Below are positions 23,464 to 35,066 of a stretch of 64,000 nt of DNA, piece by piece. A program made the position numbers and the translations under genes. The stretch covers positions 1,054,001-1,118,000 of the forward strand of contig JAJKFL010000012.1 in assembly GCA_021186555.1 (NCBI GenBank). The letters run 5' to 3'. The notes beneath the pieces are model-generated. The model worked only from the letters and a program-made list of their open reading frames with translations. It was not told the origin of the DNA and did not search any database. This DNA comes from Reticulitermes speratus. Lineage: Eukaryota > Arthropoda > Insecta > Blattodea > Rhinotermitidae. Numbering within the stretch: the first letter of the stretch is position 1; each line of letters starts with the position of its first letter.

Positions 23464-24258
23464 AAATGGCCGGCGACTGTCACACGGGCCAGTGTTACAG
23501 GTACAGACCGTACCGCAACGTGACACTTCCTACATGTGCGACTGTCACACGGGCCAGTGTTACAGGTACAGACCGTACCGCAACGTGACACTTCCTACAT
23601 GTGCGACTGTCACACGGGCCAGTGTTACAGGTACAGACCGTACCGCAACGTGACACTTCCTACATGTGCGACTGTCACACGGGCCAGTGTTACAGGTACA
23701 GACCGTACCGCAACGTGACATTCCTACATGTGCGACTGTCACACGGGCCAGTGTTACAGGTACAGACCGTACCGCAACGTGACACTTCTACATGTGCGAC
23801 TGTCACACGGGCCAGTGTTACAGGTACAGACCGTACCGCAACGTGACACTTCCTACATGTGCGACTGTCACTCCGGGCCAGTGTTATAGGTACAGGGCCG
23901 TACCGCAACGTGACACTTCCTACATGTGCGACTGTCACACGGGCCAGTGTTACAGGAACAGACCGTACCGCAACGTGACACTTCCTACATGTGCGACTGT
24001 CACACGGGCCAGTGTTACAGGAACAGACCGTACCGCAACGTGACACTTCCTACATGTGCGACTGTCACACGGGCCAGTGTTACAGGAACAGACCGTACCG
24101 CAACGTGACACTTGCTACATGTGCGACTGTCACACGGGCCAGTGTTACAGGAACAGACCGTACCGCAACGTGACACTTCCTACATGTGCGACTGTCACAC
24201 GGGCCAGTGTTACAGGAACAGACCGTACCGCAACGTGACACTTCCTACATGTGCGACT
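23464..24258. repeat. 65-bp tandem array
   Basis: About 12 units containing TGCGACTGTCACACGGGCCA, GTGTTACAGGTACAGACCGT and ACCGCAACGTGACACTTCCT. Roughly the first seven units carry GGTACAGACCGTACC, a GGTAC/GTACC inverted repeat. The last five carry GGAACAGACCGTACC, which breaks it. A few single-base indels are present (GACATTCC, CACTTCTACATG, CACTCCGGGCC). Confidence 0.96.
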
Positions 24259-24365
24259 GCAGTCAGCTACACTATCGACAAGCAGAGATACACGTTCTTC
24301 GCCCGGGATATGGTTTATAGCAGTAACACTCAAATTAAGAAATTTAAGCTAACTCATACATTGGG

Positions 24366-24575
24366 GAACCGGGATAGCTCAGTCAGTATAGTGATTAGGC
24401 TGTCGGATGGACGGTACGAGGTTCGAGTCGAGGCAGACGCAACAGATCTATCCCTCCTCCGAAACGTCCAGGCTGTCTCTGCGGCCCAACAAACTTCCCA
24501 TTTAATGACAGCAAGAGGCAAAGCGACCGGGGGGTGAAACTGTTCGTTCGGCTTCATCTAGTGCCGATGTTCCCA
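24366..24575 (+). mobile_element. tRNA-derived SINE, family A (divergent)
   Basis: The head is AACCGGGATAGCTCAGTCAG and the B box is ACGAGGTTCGAGTCGAGGC. The body is diverged, with GCGGCCCAACAAACTTCCC and GCGACCGGGGGGTG. It is 3' truncated by a segment beginning GTTCCCACGACTGGT. Confidence 0.75.
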
Positions 24576-24993
24576 CGACTGGTACGTTTGACAAACATGT
24601 CACTTGTGGATACTTACCATGTCGTGGGAACGGTACACTTGTAAAATAAGACCGGCTTGTCCGTTTACCGCCGACTGTCGGTAAAGTTACAGAAGTCAAA
24701 GCCATCATCAGTGTCTGTTTACTTGTCCAGTCAAGACTTGTAGCGTTCCCACGACGCGTTTATGTTTGACAAGCAGACAAGTGACGTGTGTGGACAGTCA
24801 GTTACTCGGTATGCCGAGTGTGTACAAGTTGGAAGTGACACAATGACGTCGTCGGTTCCACGGGAACACGTGGATGCACACATGAAGACCAGTCGGGAAC
24901 ATCTGACAGAATGATTCCCACGGCAGTAATTCACTTGGCTCGCTGAACAATGCACGAGTACTGGCCATATGCAAGTACACCAGTCGTGGGAAC
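24569..24993. mobile_element. Candidate inverted-repeat element
   Basis: GTTCCCACGACTGGT (24569-24583) and its exact reverse complement ACCAGTCGTGGGAAC (24979-24993) bracket this interval. Related GTTCCCACGAC/GTCGTGGGAAC motifs also occur inside (24622-24632, 24746-24756). Downstream, 24898-24975 is repeated at 25012-25098 (GGCAGTAATTCACTTGGCTC and ACTGGCCATATGCAA shared). It is probably a composite of small TIR elements. No transposase was found. Confidence 0.5.
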
Positions 24994-25433
24994 GTGATCA
25001 CAATGACCAGCGAACATCTGACGAGTGTTCCCACGGCAGTAATTCACTTGGCTCGCTTGCGAACAATGCAATCCGAGTGATACTGGCCATATGCAACGGT
25101 ACAAGCACTATGGTCGTCCGTGGGAACGCCGTAAAACTGGATCAATGGAGTGGTTTCAATGTGCTTTACGCCAGGTCGCCGTGGTGCCGATATTTGTGGA
25201 TCCTCAGTACGCACCTCGCTTCATGTCGACCCCACAATTTAGGAACATTTGTGGACGCCTGCTTCACACTAAGAACAGCAAAACGCGCTTCAATGCCAGC
25301 GACAAGCACACTTCGTCTGTTGGATTTTGGCCGGCGACATTTCAAGCGGAAGGCTAGGAGCGAGTCTTCTACAGCGACGGCGGATTGGCGGACGGAACGA
25401 AACAAATACAAAGCCCTGCTCTTGACACCTCGT

Positions 25434-25725
25434 GGGCCGCGATAGCTCAGTCGGTATAGTGACTTCTACGGGCTGGACGGTCCGGGGATCGAATGCCGGT
25501 GGGGGCGAGAATTTCCGCAGCCGTCCAGACCGGCCCTGGGGCCTACCCAGCCTCCTATACAAATGGGTACTGGGTCTCTTTCCTGGGGGTAAAGCGGCCG
25601 GGGCGTGGCGTTGACCACACATCCTCATCTAGTGTCACGGTTAAAGAAAGTTAAAGCTGTACCTCTACTCCCCCTCTGGGCATTCGTAGCCTGTTGTAGG
25701 GTGAACTTGACCTTTACCTTTACCT
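25434..25725 (+). mobile_element. tRNA-derived SINE, family A (full length)
   Basis: The head is GGGCCGCGATAGCTCAGTCG, the B box GGGGATCGAATGCC, and the body contains GACCGGCCCTGGGGCCTACC and GGGGGTAAAGCGGCCGGGG. The 3' end is GACCTTTACCTTTACCTGG. Confidence 0.87.
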
Positions 25726-26224
25726 GGACACCTCACGTACAGAGTAGGCTCGTCCGACAGCTGTGTTAGGGTCTTCACCAGCCAGAAACTATCAAGTTAG
25801 CTATAGCGAAGTGAAACGCAGGAATACCAACAGTTCACGTTACTGCTTTATTGACGGTAAATATGGTGTATCTGTGGCGCATGCGCAGTGGAGTGCAACC
25901 ACATGGCCCCATTGCTAACCGACCGCTGTGCACATCAGTAACGGTGTGCAGCAGAGAGGCTGTCGGCGCCATATGTAACAGACACGACTCATGGCTCCTT
26001 ATCACGCCAGCAGCCACCTGAAACAATTCAGTCGCCCTGAAGATGGAGGCAGTATTTCCTCCGAAACGTCGTTAACATTTAAAATACAGGGCGCAGAAAC
26101 TCTCTGTTATTTCACATAGATGTTAGGACAACGCGGTCACAATTTGCACTGTACTAAACATTGCCAGGGCGATCAGATAAGCACCAACATTACGAACTGA
26201 GGAAATGCCTGCTAGCACTCGGAT

Positions 26225-26392
26225 CTGTACAACGAGTACCGGGTCATTCCCGGGGGTAAAGCGGCCGGGGCGTGGAGTTGACCACCCACCCTCATCTAGT
26301 GCCAGTGTTAAAGAAAGAGTAGAGCTATACCTCTACTCCCCCTCTGGGCCTTCACGGCCTGTTCTAGGGTGAACTTGACCTTTACCTTTACC
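26225..26392 (+). mobile_element. SINE family A, 5'-truncated
   Basis: Only the 3' half is present, starting at GAGTACCGGGTCATTCCCGG, with GGTAAAGCGGCCGGGG, GAGCTATACCTCTACTCCCC and the TTTACCTTTACC tail. 5' truncation is typical of target-primed reverse transcription. Confidence 0.83.
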
Positions 26393-26458
26393 ACTCGGCC
26401 CACAATCTTTTGATATCTGAAAATATAAAGATTAAAATACACGGTATAACTTTACCTG

Positions 26459-26525
26459 TTGTTTTGTATGGGTGTGAAACTTGGTCTGTCACATTTATGT
26501 AAGAACATAGGCTGAGGGCGTGACT
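26459..26525 (+). mobile_element. LINE tail fragment
   Basis: A short piece matching the LINE copies at 22900 and 56245: TTTTGTATGGGTGTGAAACT, then GGTCTGTCAC and ACATAGGCTGAGGGCG. Confidence 0.6.
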
Positions 26526-26632
26526 CATTTAAATGAACAATTAAAATGTTTGTAAACACATCTGCGTGTTTTTAAGAGTAAAGACTGCAGCTACGGTCCG
26601 TGTATTTCAAGGCCTGACTGAAACAAGGCTTT

Positions 26633-26742
26633 CCGACGTTTCGGGACAACGTATCGGTCCCATCCTCACGGGTCAAGAGTCCGAGTAGACTCGGACTCTT
26701 GACCCGTGAGGATGGGACCGATACGTTTTCCCGAAACGTCGG
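26633..26742. repeat. Foldback element (near-perfect hairpin)
   Basis: The left arm, starting CCGACGTTTCGGGACAACGT, and the right arm, ending CGAAACGTCGG, are reverse complements over about 53 bp. They meet at GAGTCCGAGTAGACTCGGACTC with almost no loop. The right flank (AACAATTACCACACGACGCC to ATCGCGGCGGAAGCC) also occurs at 35358-35510, so both belong to one foldback family. Confidence 0.85.
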
Positions 26743-26847
26743 TAAACAATTACCACACGACGCCGTGTAACAACACAGAAGACCGCAGATTTCATGAACA
26801 TCGCGGCGGAAGCCTGTAATCATGGTTACTAAATTTTGTCTCCCATG

Positions 26848-27082
26848 TTTTTTTTTCCCAATGGCTCGACAGCCCCTTGGGGGCCTAGTCCTCATTATCG
26901 AGGCTTCACGATCACACTCAGACACACCACACACAGTAGGGCTCCTCTGGACGAGTGATCAGCCCGTCGCAGAGACCTCTACCTGACATCACACAACACT
27001 CACAACAGACAGACATCCATGTTCCCGGCGGGATTCGAACCCGCAATCCCAGCAAGCGAACGGCCTTAGACCGCGCGGCCCA
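26848..27082 (-). mobile_element. tRNA-derived SINE, family C
   Basis: On the minus strand: GGCCGCGCGGTCTAAGGCC head, B box GCGGGTTCGAATCCCGCC, body GTGTGATCGTGAAGCCTCG and the terminal CCAAGGGGCTGTCGAGCCAT. A poly-T/A-rich end lies at 26849-26857. Confidence 0.82.
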
Positions 27083-27604
27083 TTTAGACAACGAACACAG
27101 TGCCTCTCACTACACACACCCCCCCCCCCCCCCCCAGCTTTTCTTCACGTTGTCTCGTAATCACTTTTTAAGAGATCCACGAACCGCCATAAATGATATT
27201 GCTTATTTCAAGACTGTATATCAACTGCTGTGTAAGCCACAGGCCGGAACCAGACTTCCTGCACTTCCCGTGAGCACTGACCATGCACTTGTTAGCGCTT
27301 CGTGATTTCGGTGTAATTGCAGTGCAGGCAGCGCCATCAGCCACCTGGCCACTCTATTCACCACACTTTCATCTGCACTGTCCGTTTGTTCACCTCTTGT
27401 AGCCGCTGACTGTTACAAGCAGTTCGAGTTTTAAATCGCGCGCCTGCTTTAACTTAGCCTCGTCTTTATGTCGTGTTGTAACGTAAAACACTGCAACTTG
27501 TGTGCGGTCAAATGCAGGCTTTATGTAACTGAGTAAATGACGTCTAAATGGGCATAAACAGATAACGGCCACTTTCAGAAACTGCGCAAATATTAACTTA
27601 ACAT

Positions 27605-29060
27605 TATACAGCACAGTGGTTACTATATGTACCAGCAGTTTAACATTCAGCAATTCTACGCTCTGCCCACACAGTGTATTTATGTGTTTTGTGTGGATCT
27701 CAGAACAAACAGCGATTATTTCACTGTACAACATTAACTGACTGGTTTGTGTAACTGAGACGTAGTGTGTTTACTGCGCGGTACGGACTGTATTTATGTG
27801 TTTTGTGTGGATCTCAGAACAAACAGCGATTATTTCACTGTACAGCATTAACTGACTGGTTTGTATAACTGAGACAGAGTGTGTTTACTGCGCGGTACGA
27901 ACTGTATTTATGTGTTTTGTGTGGATCTCAGAACAAACAGCGATTATTTCACTGTACAGCATTAACTGACTGGTTTGTATAACTGAGACGTAGTGTGTTT
28001 ACTGCGCGGTACGGACTGTATTTATGTGTTTTGTGTGGATCTCAGAACAAACAGCGATTATTTCACTGTACAGCATTAACTGACTGGTTTGTATAACTGA
28101 GACGTAGTGTGTTTACTGCGCGGTACGGACTGTATTTATGTGTTTTGTGTGGATCTCAGAACAAACAGCGATTATTTCACTGTACAGCATTAACTGACTG
28201 GTTTGTGTAACTGAGACGGAGTGTGTTTACTGCGCGGTACGGACTGTATTTATGTGTTTTGTGTGGATCTCAGAACAAACAGCGATTATTTCACTGTACA
28301 GCATTAACTGACTGGTTTGTATAACTGAGACGGAGTGTGTTTACTGCGCGGTACGGACTGCATTTATGTGTTTTGTGTGGATCTCAGAACAAACAGCGAT
28401 TATTTCACTGTACAGCATTAACTGACTGGTTTGTATAACTGAGACGGAGTGTGTTTACTGCGCGGTACGGACTGTATTTATGTGTTTTGTGTGGATCTCA
28501 GAACAAACAGCGATTATTTCACTGTACAGCATTAACTGACTGGTTTGTATAACTGAGACGGAGTGTGTTTACTGCGCGGTAAGGACTGTATTTATGTGTT
28601 TTGTGTGGATCTCAGAACAAACAGCGATTATTTCACTGTACAACATTAACTGACTGGTTTGTGTAACTGAGACGGAGTGTGTTTACTGCGCGGTACGGAC
28701 TGTATTTATGTGTTTTGTGTGGATCTCAGAACAAACAGCGATTATTTCACTGTACAGCATTAACTGACTGGTTTGTATAACTGAGACGGAGTGTGTTTAC
28801 TGCGCGGTACGGACTGCATTTATGTGTTTTGTGTGGATCTCAGAACAAACAGCGATTATTTCACTGTACAACATTAACTGACTGGTTTGTATAACTGAGA
28901 CGGAGTGTGTTTACTGCGCGGTACGGACTGTATTTATGTGTTTTGTGTGGATCTCAGAACAAACAGCGATTATTTCACTGTACAACATTAACTGACTGGT
29001 TTGTATAACTGAGACGGAGTGTGTTTACTGCGCGGTACGAACTGAGTGTTTAAATAAAAC
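27605..29060 (+). mobile_element. Dispersed element Y carrying a 114-bp array (copy 2)
   Basis: The single-copy left part contains CAGTGGTTACTATATGTACC, TTTAACATTCAGCAATTCTA and GCTCTGCCCACACAGTGTA. It is followed by about 12 tandem 114-bp units (27678-29045) and ends near GCGCGGTACGAACTGAGTG. The same left part flanks the arrays at 57379 and 16938 (reverse), and occurs without an array at 42230-42325. It has no coding capacity. Units differ mainly at GTACAGCATT/GTACAACATT and GACGTAGTG/GACGGAGTG. Confidence 0.85.
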
Positions 29061-29178
29061 AGTTTAGACTTCGTCCTTAAATATACAGCGGCAACTGTTA
29101 AAACATGCGAAGACCTCCAGCAGACTTTTACAATCCGTAAGGAACACACATTTAAAGTTTCTCCTCGTAAAACAAAGG

Positions 29179-29342
29179 GGCCGGGATAGCTCAGTCGGTA
29201 TAGCGACTCGCTACGGACTGGACAGTCCGGGGATCGAATTCCGGTGGGAGCGAGATTTTCAGCAGCCGTCCAGACCGGCCCTGGAGCCCACTCAGCCTCC
29301 TGTACAATGGGTACCGGGTCATTACCGGGGGTAAAGCGGCCG
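29179..29342 (+). mobile_element. SINE family A, 3'-truncated
   Basis: The head is GGGGCCGGGATAGCTCAGTC with B box GGGGATCGAATTCC. The copy stops within the GGGGGTAAAGCGGCCG block, so the 3' half and tail are missing. Loss of the 3' side suggests later deletion. Confidence 0.83.
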
Positions 29343-29466
29343 CACACCTACAGGAGGACACGTTGCATCTGCCATGCTTATCTGTGAGAATTTGGCGGAC
29401 GCAAGTGTGAACAGCAACACCACGATAGCAGTCAAGTCACGGACATTCCCTTGTTCTGGGACATAA

Positions 29467-29638
29467 CGTCGCGTCAGTGGGTTATCGGTTCCGACGTTTC
29501 GAGGTAACGTAATAGCCTAATCTTCAACGGTGCAAGTGTCCGAAAAAGTAATAAATTTTTCTTGGACATTCCGAACCTTGAACATGAGGACACTATGTTG
29601 CCTCGAAACTTCGGAACGGATAACCCACTGACGCGACG
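29467..29638. repeat. Foldback element
   Basis: CGTCGCGTCAGTGGGTTATC and then CGACGTTTCGAGGTAAC on the left pair with GTTGCCTCGAAACTTCGGAA and GATAACCCACTGACGCGACG on the right. Arms are about 48 bp with a ~75-bp loop. It shares the CGACGTTTCG core with other foldbacks in the window. Confidence 0.8.
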
Positions 29639-31560
29639 TCATGTCTCAGAAATCAATTCTCAGCTACGCCGCTGCGGAAGCCACAAAACCGAAACCCAAA
29701 TCACCGTTGTACACGCAAGGATTACGTCATCAAAGATACTTCCTTTACTGTCTTGAAACAAATGAGCTGCAACATATTCCATCCTAAATAAGAACACGCA
29801 TAATGCTGTGACGTCAGAACCTTTCTTGATACAGCACACTGTTCTGCCTACAGCATTGCCTCACTATACGTTTTTGCTGGCATAATTATCGCTTCTAACT
29901 GAAGCTACTAAATCTATCAAATTATTCATCCTAACATCAATAAAAGGAGCTGTGTTAGACTGATAAGCCGTTCCTTCTGTCTCTTATAGCACATACTGAA
30001 CGACATGTCTCAGAGCCAGTATCAGTTTATCGACTGAAGACAAAAACCAGGAAAGCTTCAAGTAAGCAGAAACTGCGAAAACTGACATAGAAAGCAATAT
30101 GATTGATGTGTCTTTGACATCTTCCATCGTCACTGAACACAAAGACACGACGTTTCGAAAGCAGACTGCTTTCGTCTTCACGTGCACTGCCAATCGTGAG
30201 AAAAAGTAACAATGTAAAAGAACCAAAAACCTACAAATTCACACGTGAAAGACAAAACAGTCCAAACATCTAAATATAACGACAGTGTACACAAAACTCA
30301 ATCTACAACTTGTAACATAATAAATGAATTATCCCTTGTTAAAAATCACATAACATAACCTGAACTAGCAAGAAAATAAAATTTTCTCCATCATTGGGGT
30401 GAAAACCATGAACCTGCTTACAAAGTCCCAAAAACACATCAGTGATATCTAGCATGTGACGCCACTGTCTAAGAATTATAGTGTACAATCAATACCATGC
30501 TGTTAAGACAGTGACCTTCTGGGATCTTACGCAACGTTTCTGAGCCTGGTATACTGGTCTGAATATCCATGGCCGTAAGAACTGCAAATTGCATTACTGA
30601 GATCGATCTTTGGGTAGCGGATTACTAGATTGAAACAGTGTATTATAGTTCTGCGTTAAGACAAAACCAACGGTACACAAAAGCTGATTCACCAAATCAT
30701 TCCCCTTCCTGCCAACAGGTGTGCACCTACCCGTCACCAGTTACGATGGTATTAGTGCTGCCATCTACCACATGTTATTGAACTTGAAGACAAAGAGCTG
30801 TCTGTATGAAAACACGACTGAACGACGGCATGGAGAATAAAAGCTGTCGCCCCCAGTGGTCCAGGGCAGTGACTTACCTCTAACCGGTAATATGCAGATG
30901 CAACTGCCAGAAGCTAGAACTGTTTCTACCCACGGCCACCACAACACGTTGTTATGACTCACCGCTTAACAACTACACTGATCATGCAGCACACGAGTTA
31001 ACACTACCGCCTGTGTCACAAACAATGACGAAATATCACAGAATCCCTGTCTGCGGCCTAGCCATGTTATAGCAAAATAAATACTGATGCACGAGCAAAC
31101 CTTCTCCCCATACGGAAGAAATAAAATACTTTACTTTCACACAGCACTAAATGCATTCAATGCTTGGACATTAGCCACGAGAATAGTACACAATTTTTAG
31201 ACATGCTACTCGAAAGAATGATTCACTGGAACGAGCTTACACACCTGAACAACTTCTCCAATTTCTAGCATAATCACTTCATGTATTCCTAAAATAATTC
31301 TCTAGGAGTAGCCTGTTTCATACACAACAAGCGACCACACGCTAGGAAACATCTTACGGACTACATCAAAGAGACATACGTACTACACTGTTTCTCCGAT
31401 ATTAGCTTACTTGCTAGAATTCCTGTTGCTGCCTGCCAGTCCAACGCTGAAGCTTGTGGATGTCATTTTCTCAGAGCACTAATATTTCACCACACTCACA
31501 GATTTCTTGCTTCGATCACTGTCAACCTACAAACCACAAATCCTCGTTGAGCGGTAAATG
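29639..31560. other. no gene recognised
   Basis: No exon with convincing splice context, no RNA gene and no tandem repeat was found. ACGACGTTTCGAAAG at about 30148 is another instance of the foldback core motif. The right part lies upstream of the ING gene. Confidence 0.45.
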
Positions 31561-31588
31561 CGTAAGTTGAATTTGAAACACGAAACAC

Positions 31589-31622
31589 GATTGGCTGAAT
31601 GTGATATACACCTATGACGTCA
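31589..31622 (+). promoter_or_regulatory. Candidate ING promoter elements (CCAAT and CRE)
   Basis: ATTGG (inverted CCAAT box, 31590-31594) is followed by a perfect CRE palindrome TGACGTCA at 31615-31622, about 400 bp upstream of the ING start codon. Both are common in promoters of housekeeping chromatin genes, but neither proves a promoter here and no TATA element or start site can be assigned. Confidence 0.3.
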
Positions 31623-32023
31623 CTGAAAAGTCTGTCACATGAAACAATATATAATTAATTTAATAATGAATTAAAGAACATTAAATTCGTTCGAGAAAGA
31701 TATAGGTAATTAATTCACAAACGTACAAGTTCAGGTTTATGTGTAGAATAATGATGACGACGTTGATGACGATTCGTATTGAACAATTGCCGGTCAAGTA
31801 CGCAGTCGTTTCTATTTGTACCTGCAGATGACGGCACAGTTCATGGCAACAAATATGTCGCTGTGTTGTTAGTGAGATGTGTACAACATTTTTACAGGTT
31901 ATTTTAAACATAATTGATTCTTGCTTATGTGTAAAGCGGAATTGTAAGACACACGTTGCTTGCTGTAGGTAAAATTTAATGTAAACATTACATATTAAGT
32001 TGGTATTTTGACCATAAAACAGC

Positions 32024-32159
32024 ATGTTGAATCAAGCTGCTGTGGAAGCCTTATATTCAGCTACGTATGTAGAGAACTATCTTGATTGCGTTGAAAATCT
32101 TCCTGATGATTTGCAAAGACACCTTTCTCGAATGAGAGAGTTAGATGTCACATATCAAG
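32024..32159 (+). CDS. ING exon 1
   Basis: The ATG at 32024 opens [20 protein letters not shown] and the exon ends at CATATCAAG before GTACGT. 45 codons plus one base (phase 1). The start is chosen because the ING domain begins directly after about 15 residues, as in family members. Confidence 0.92.
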
Positions 32160-34776
32160 GTACGTGTTGTAACAATTGTTTTGCATATTTTATTTGAATC
32201 GTGACAGAAACCTAAGTTGGCAACCCTTATATCAAAAAAGCAAAAAGAGCTGGCAGGCAGCCACCACTTTACCTTTTCCTGGCGCGAACAGGTGCATGAA
32301 TCTCACATTTATTTTGGAATAATTGGAGAGGATTAAAGAACTGCTAAAGAGGTATGCTAGTGTGTTGGTAGTTTGTAAAATGATAATAGGTAAGGTAGTC
32401 CCTGTGCTTAATTAAACACCACATCGTGAACACATATGGGGGAGCAGAAGTATGCTCTACACATTCTTTACCTGGGCACTAGGTTGAGTTGATTGGCCAC
32501 CTTCATACCCTGGTCTCTTTATCAATAGAGAAGGAGTTCCCAGACCCTTTGGATAGGAGACTGGGCTAGTCACAGAGCCAGTCTGGATGCTGCCGAGAAC
32601 AGTAACATCTTGTGGCCTGGCCAGGAGTGGAACGCCAGTTCCTCAGCCATTCAGCCTGTAGCATCATCAGGATGCTGACTGAGCTATCCTGTCTCCAGTG
32701 GAATTGAATGCGATTACTGGCATCTGGAATGTGACATTGTATAGTATGCTAGCTTCTTACCGAAGTTTCAGAGGAATCTCCACACATTTTCAGCACAACA
32801 GAATAAGAAAAAATTGAGTATCGGGGGAGCAGGTTCCTGCAGAATGCTACACTACCTAGCATTACGCTGCGGAAGAAGGATATTATTACAGTCACTGCTG
32901 TGAGGACCTCAAATTTCACATTATTAATGTAGTTTGGAGTTCTTGAATTGTGTTGAGAGGTTGGGGGACAGTGAGATTGAATCTGCAAGCAGCAAAGCAA
33001 TCTGTTCTGCCTTTTCTTGTGACAGCGTTTTTAAAGGAGGTGGAGCAACAGCAGGACTCGTCACGATGCGATGCAGACTTGCCCACAAAGCGGCGGATCT
33101 TGCTGCGCGTCCAACAGTCTCTGATAGCTGCTCAGGAAGTGGGAGATGAGAAGCTGCAGATAGTGCAGACGATTCAGGATCTGATTGAGAACAAAGCTCG
33201 ACAGCTTGAGCTTGACTACAGAAACTTAGGTGAGAGACTTAATTTTCTGTTCCTGAAGAAAAAAGAAACTTGACAAAGCTGTTGAAATGGCTGGTTTTTG
33301 TGAGTTCTGAGGTTTAAATTGATGTATAATGTGTTGGTTTTTAAGTCAAGTATAATAGGTTGAGAGTGTTCCAGAATAGAGTGGTGATGAAGACATTTGG
33401 GCATGTGGCACGTACGGGGAAGAAAATAAATGAGTACAGGATTTTGTTGGTGGAAGCCTGAAGGAAAGAGACCACTTGGAAGACCTATGTGTAGATGGAA
33501 GGATAATATTAAAATGAATTGTACTGTAGTAGGTTGGGAGGGTATGGCCTGGTTTAATTAGGCTGAAGATAGGGACACGTCGCAGACTGCTGTGAACACA
33601 GTAATGGAAATTTGGGTTCCATAAAGTGCGGGGAATTTCTTGAGTAACTGAGGAACTGTTGGCTCCTCAAGAAGGACTCTGCTCCATGTAGTTTGTTAGT
33701 TAATTATTAGTGAGAAGTGGATAGGTACATGATAGCCCTTAATGAACCACATGACATATACACATAAGAATCATGTTCAAGCTGAAAGACTTAACTGTTT
33801 ATAATGATGATCTTAAAAATTCAGAATTTGACTCCACAAATGATATTGGAGGTTTTCATCCTGGTGTAAATTAACACTGTTGTTTGACACCATATTGTTT
33901 GATAGGTAGGTACTGACATTTCAGAGGATTGTATCACTTTCGTGTTTAAGATACTATTGAAGTGGAAACATCAGGTTCCTCTAAAACATATGTAACGGTG
34001 TCATGGATATGCTGCAGTGTCAGAGTGCAGTGATTGTAAGTGATTGGAAGTGTCACGTTGGTGAGAAGTTGTGATGTGAGTTATCATCTTCACAAGAACA
34101 TGATGATGTTTGGTTGCAGACTTCACCAAGGACCAGGAGAACACGGAGCCAAACCGGGAGAATCACCACCACCATCACCACCATGGCTTGGGGAACTCTA
34201 CTGGTGGTGGGGGAGGTGGGGAACGGCAGTCTAAGCGTGCCCGACGCTCACGTACCGAGCAGCTGACAGACAGGCGTGGATACTAATAACAGCATGGAAC
34301 TATTATCACCACCAGACACTACAGTCACCAGGGGGAGCAGCGGTGCCGGCACCACATCAGGTGCAACTGGCACAAGCGGCAGTGGCAATAGTGAGCGCAA
34401 GAAGGGTGGCAACACTGGTAAGAAAAAGAAACGTAAGACTCGCCAGACACAACAGCATCACGTACAGCAACAGCAGCAGCATCAACAGCAGCAGCGTGAC
34501 GAGTCGCCACCTCGTGAAGATGAACTTGCTATCGACCCTGATGAGCCCACATACTGTCTCTGTGACCAGATATCATATGGAGAGATGATACTGTGTGACA
34601 ACGATCTCTGCCCCATAGAATGGTTCCACTTTTCATGTGTAGCTCTCGCCACAAAACCCAAAGGAAAGTGGTACTGTCCGAAGTGTCGGGGTGACCGCCC
34701 AAATATCATGAAGCCAAAGGCGCAGTTTCTCAAAGAACTTGAGAGGTATAACAAGGAAAAGGAAGAAAAGTCATAA
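32024..34776 (+). CDS. ING1/ING2-type inhibitor-of-growth PHD-finger protein
   Basis: Three exons, 32024-32159, 33026-33229 and 34120-34776, are joined by GT-AG introns with matching phase 1 boundaries. ING proteins target histone-modifying complexes to H3K4me3 chromatin in the nucleus. Exons 1 and 2 give the N-terminal ING domain ([40 protein letters not shown]). Exon 3 has a His/Gly stretch, a basic KKKKRKTR cluster, a Gln-rich run, and a C4HC3 PHD finger (about 34555-34686). The PHD keeps the tyrosine of SYGEM, the following methionine, CDND acids and EWFHF tryptophan that bind K4me3. A basic tail [20 protein letters not shown] follows. The length is about 330 aa. The ING1/2 class is supported by [11 protein letters not shown] and [12 protein letters not shown]3/4/5 N-termini differ. 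One frame break lies near 34271-34276. Confidence 0.93.
32440..32700 (-). mobile_element. tRNA-derived SINE-like element in ING intron 1
   Basis: On the minus strand, GACAGGATAGCTCAGTCAGC (A box region) is followed by TGGCGTTCCACTCCTGGCC (degenerate B box) and a body with GAGACCAGGGTATGAAGGTG. It is not family A, B or C. Only one copy is in the window, so its extent is approximate. Confidence 0.55.
33026..33229 (+). CDS. ING exon 2
   Basis: The acceptor CTTTTCTTGTGACAG precedes CGTTTTTAAAGG; the donor is CTTAG before GTGAGA. It encodes the second half of the ING helical domain ([12 protein letters not shown] to [14 protein letters not shown]). 204 nt keep phase 1 to the next exon. Confidence 0.92.
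33355..33710 (+). mobile_element. Non-LTR retrotransposon 3' fragment in ING intron 2
   Basis: It shares GGTTGAGAGTGTTCCAGAAT, GGAAGACC and GGAATTTCTTGAGTAACTGA with the LINE tails at 22897 and 56245, ending CTGCTCCATGTAGTTTGTTAG. It carries an internal deletion and many substitutions. It is in the same orientation as the gene. Confidence 0.75.
34120..34776 (+). CDS. ING exon 3 (PHD finger, with frame break)
   Basis: The acceptor TGGTTGCAG is at 34111-34119. The entering frame reads [20 protein letters not shown] and on to [15 protein letters not shown], then would hit TAA at 34284. A second frame (34276 onward) is open to the stop at 34774-34776 and holds the whole PHD finger. Joining needs one base fewer (or two more) around CAGGCGTGG. 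The PHD frame shows no other damage. Confidence 0.9.
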
Positions 34777-35060
34777 GCAGCCTTCTTTGGTCTGAAAATG
34801 CTGTCCATAAAATATTTTGTGTCTTTTTTATCTTCATTTATAACTGTTCACATGTAGCACTGCTATCTTACTATCATTCTCTTAGAAATCAATCTTTTTA
34901 TAATTTACGTATAAATACCCCACATTGGGGTTCCACAGTGACATTTAACTGCTTGTTTTAAACACAACTAAAAATGTAGCATCAATATTATAAATGCACT
35001 TTTCTTCCGGTGCACACTGACGTACATAATTCTTCCTGGACGTGCTTGCTGGGGAATTTT

Positions 35061-35066
35061 AATAAA
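35061..35066 (+). terminator. Candidate polyadenylation signal of the ING gene
   Basis: AATAAA lies 285 bp past the ING stop codon and is the first canonical hexamer in the 3' flank. A T-rich stretch follows. The cleavage site cannot be seen. Confidence 0.5.

Noticed and set aside
25091..25445. Open frames upstream of the SINE at 25434
   Set aside because: They overlap in three frames, show no known motif and end inside the SINE.
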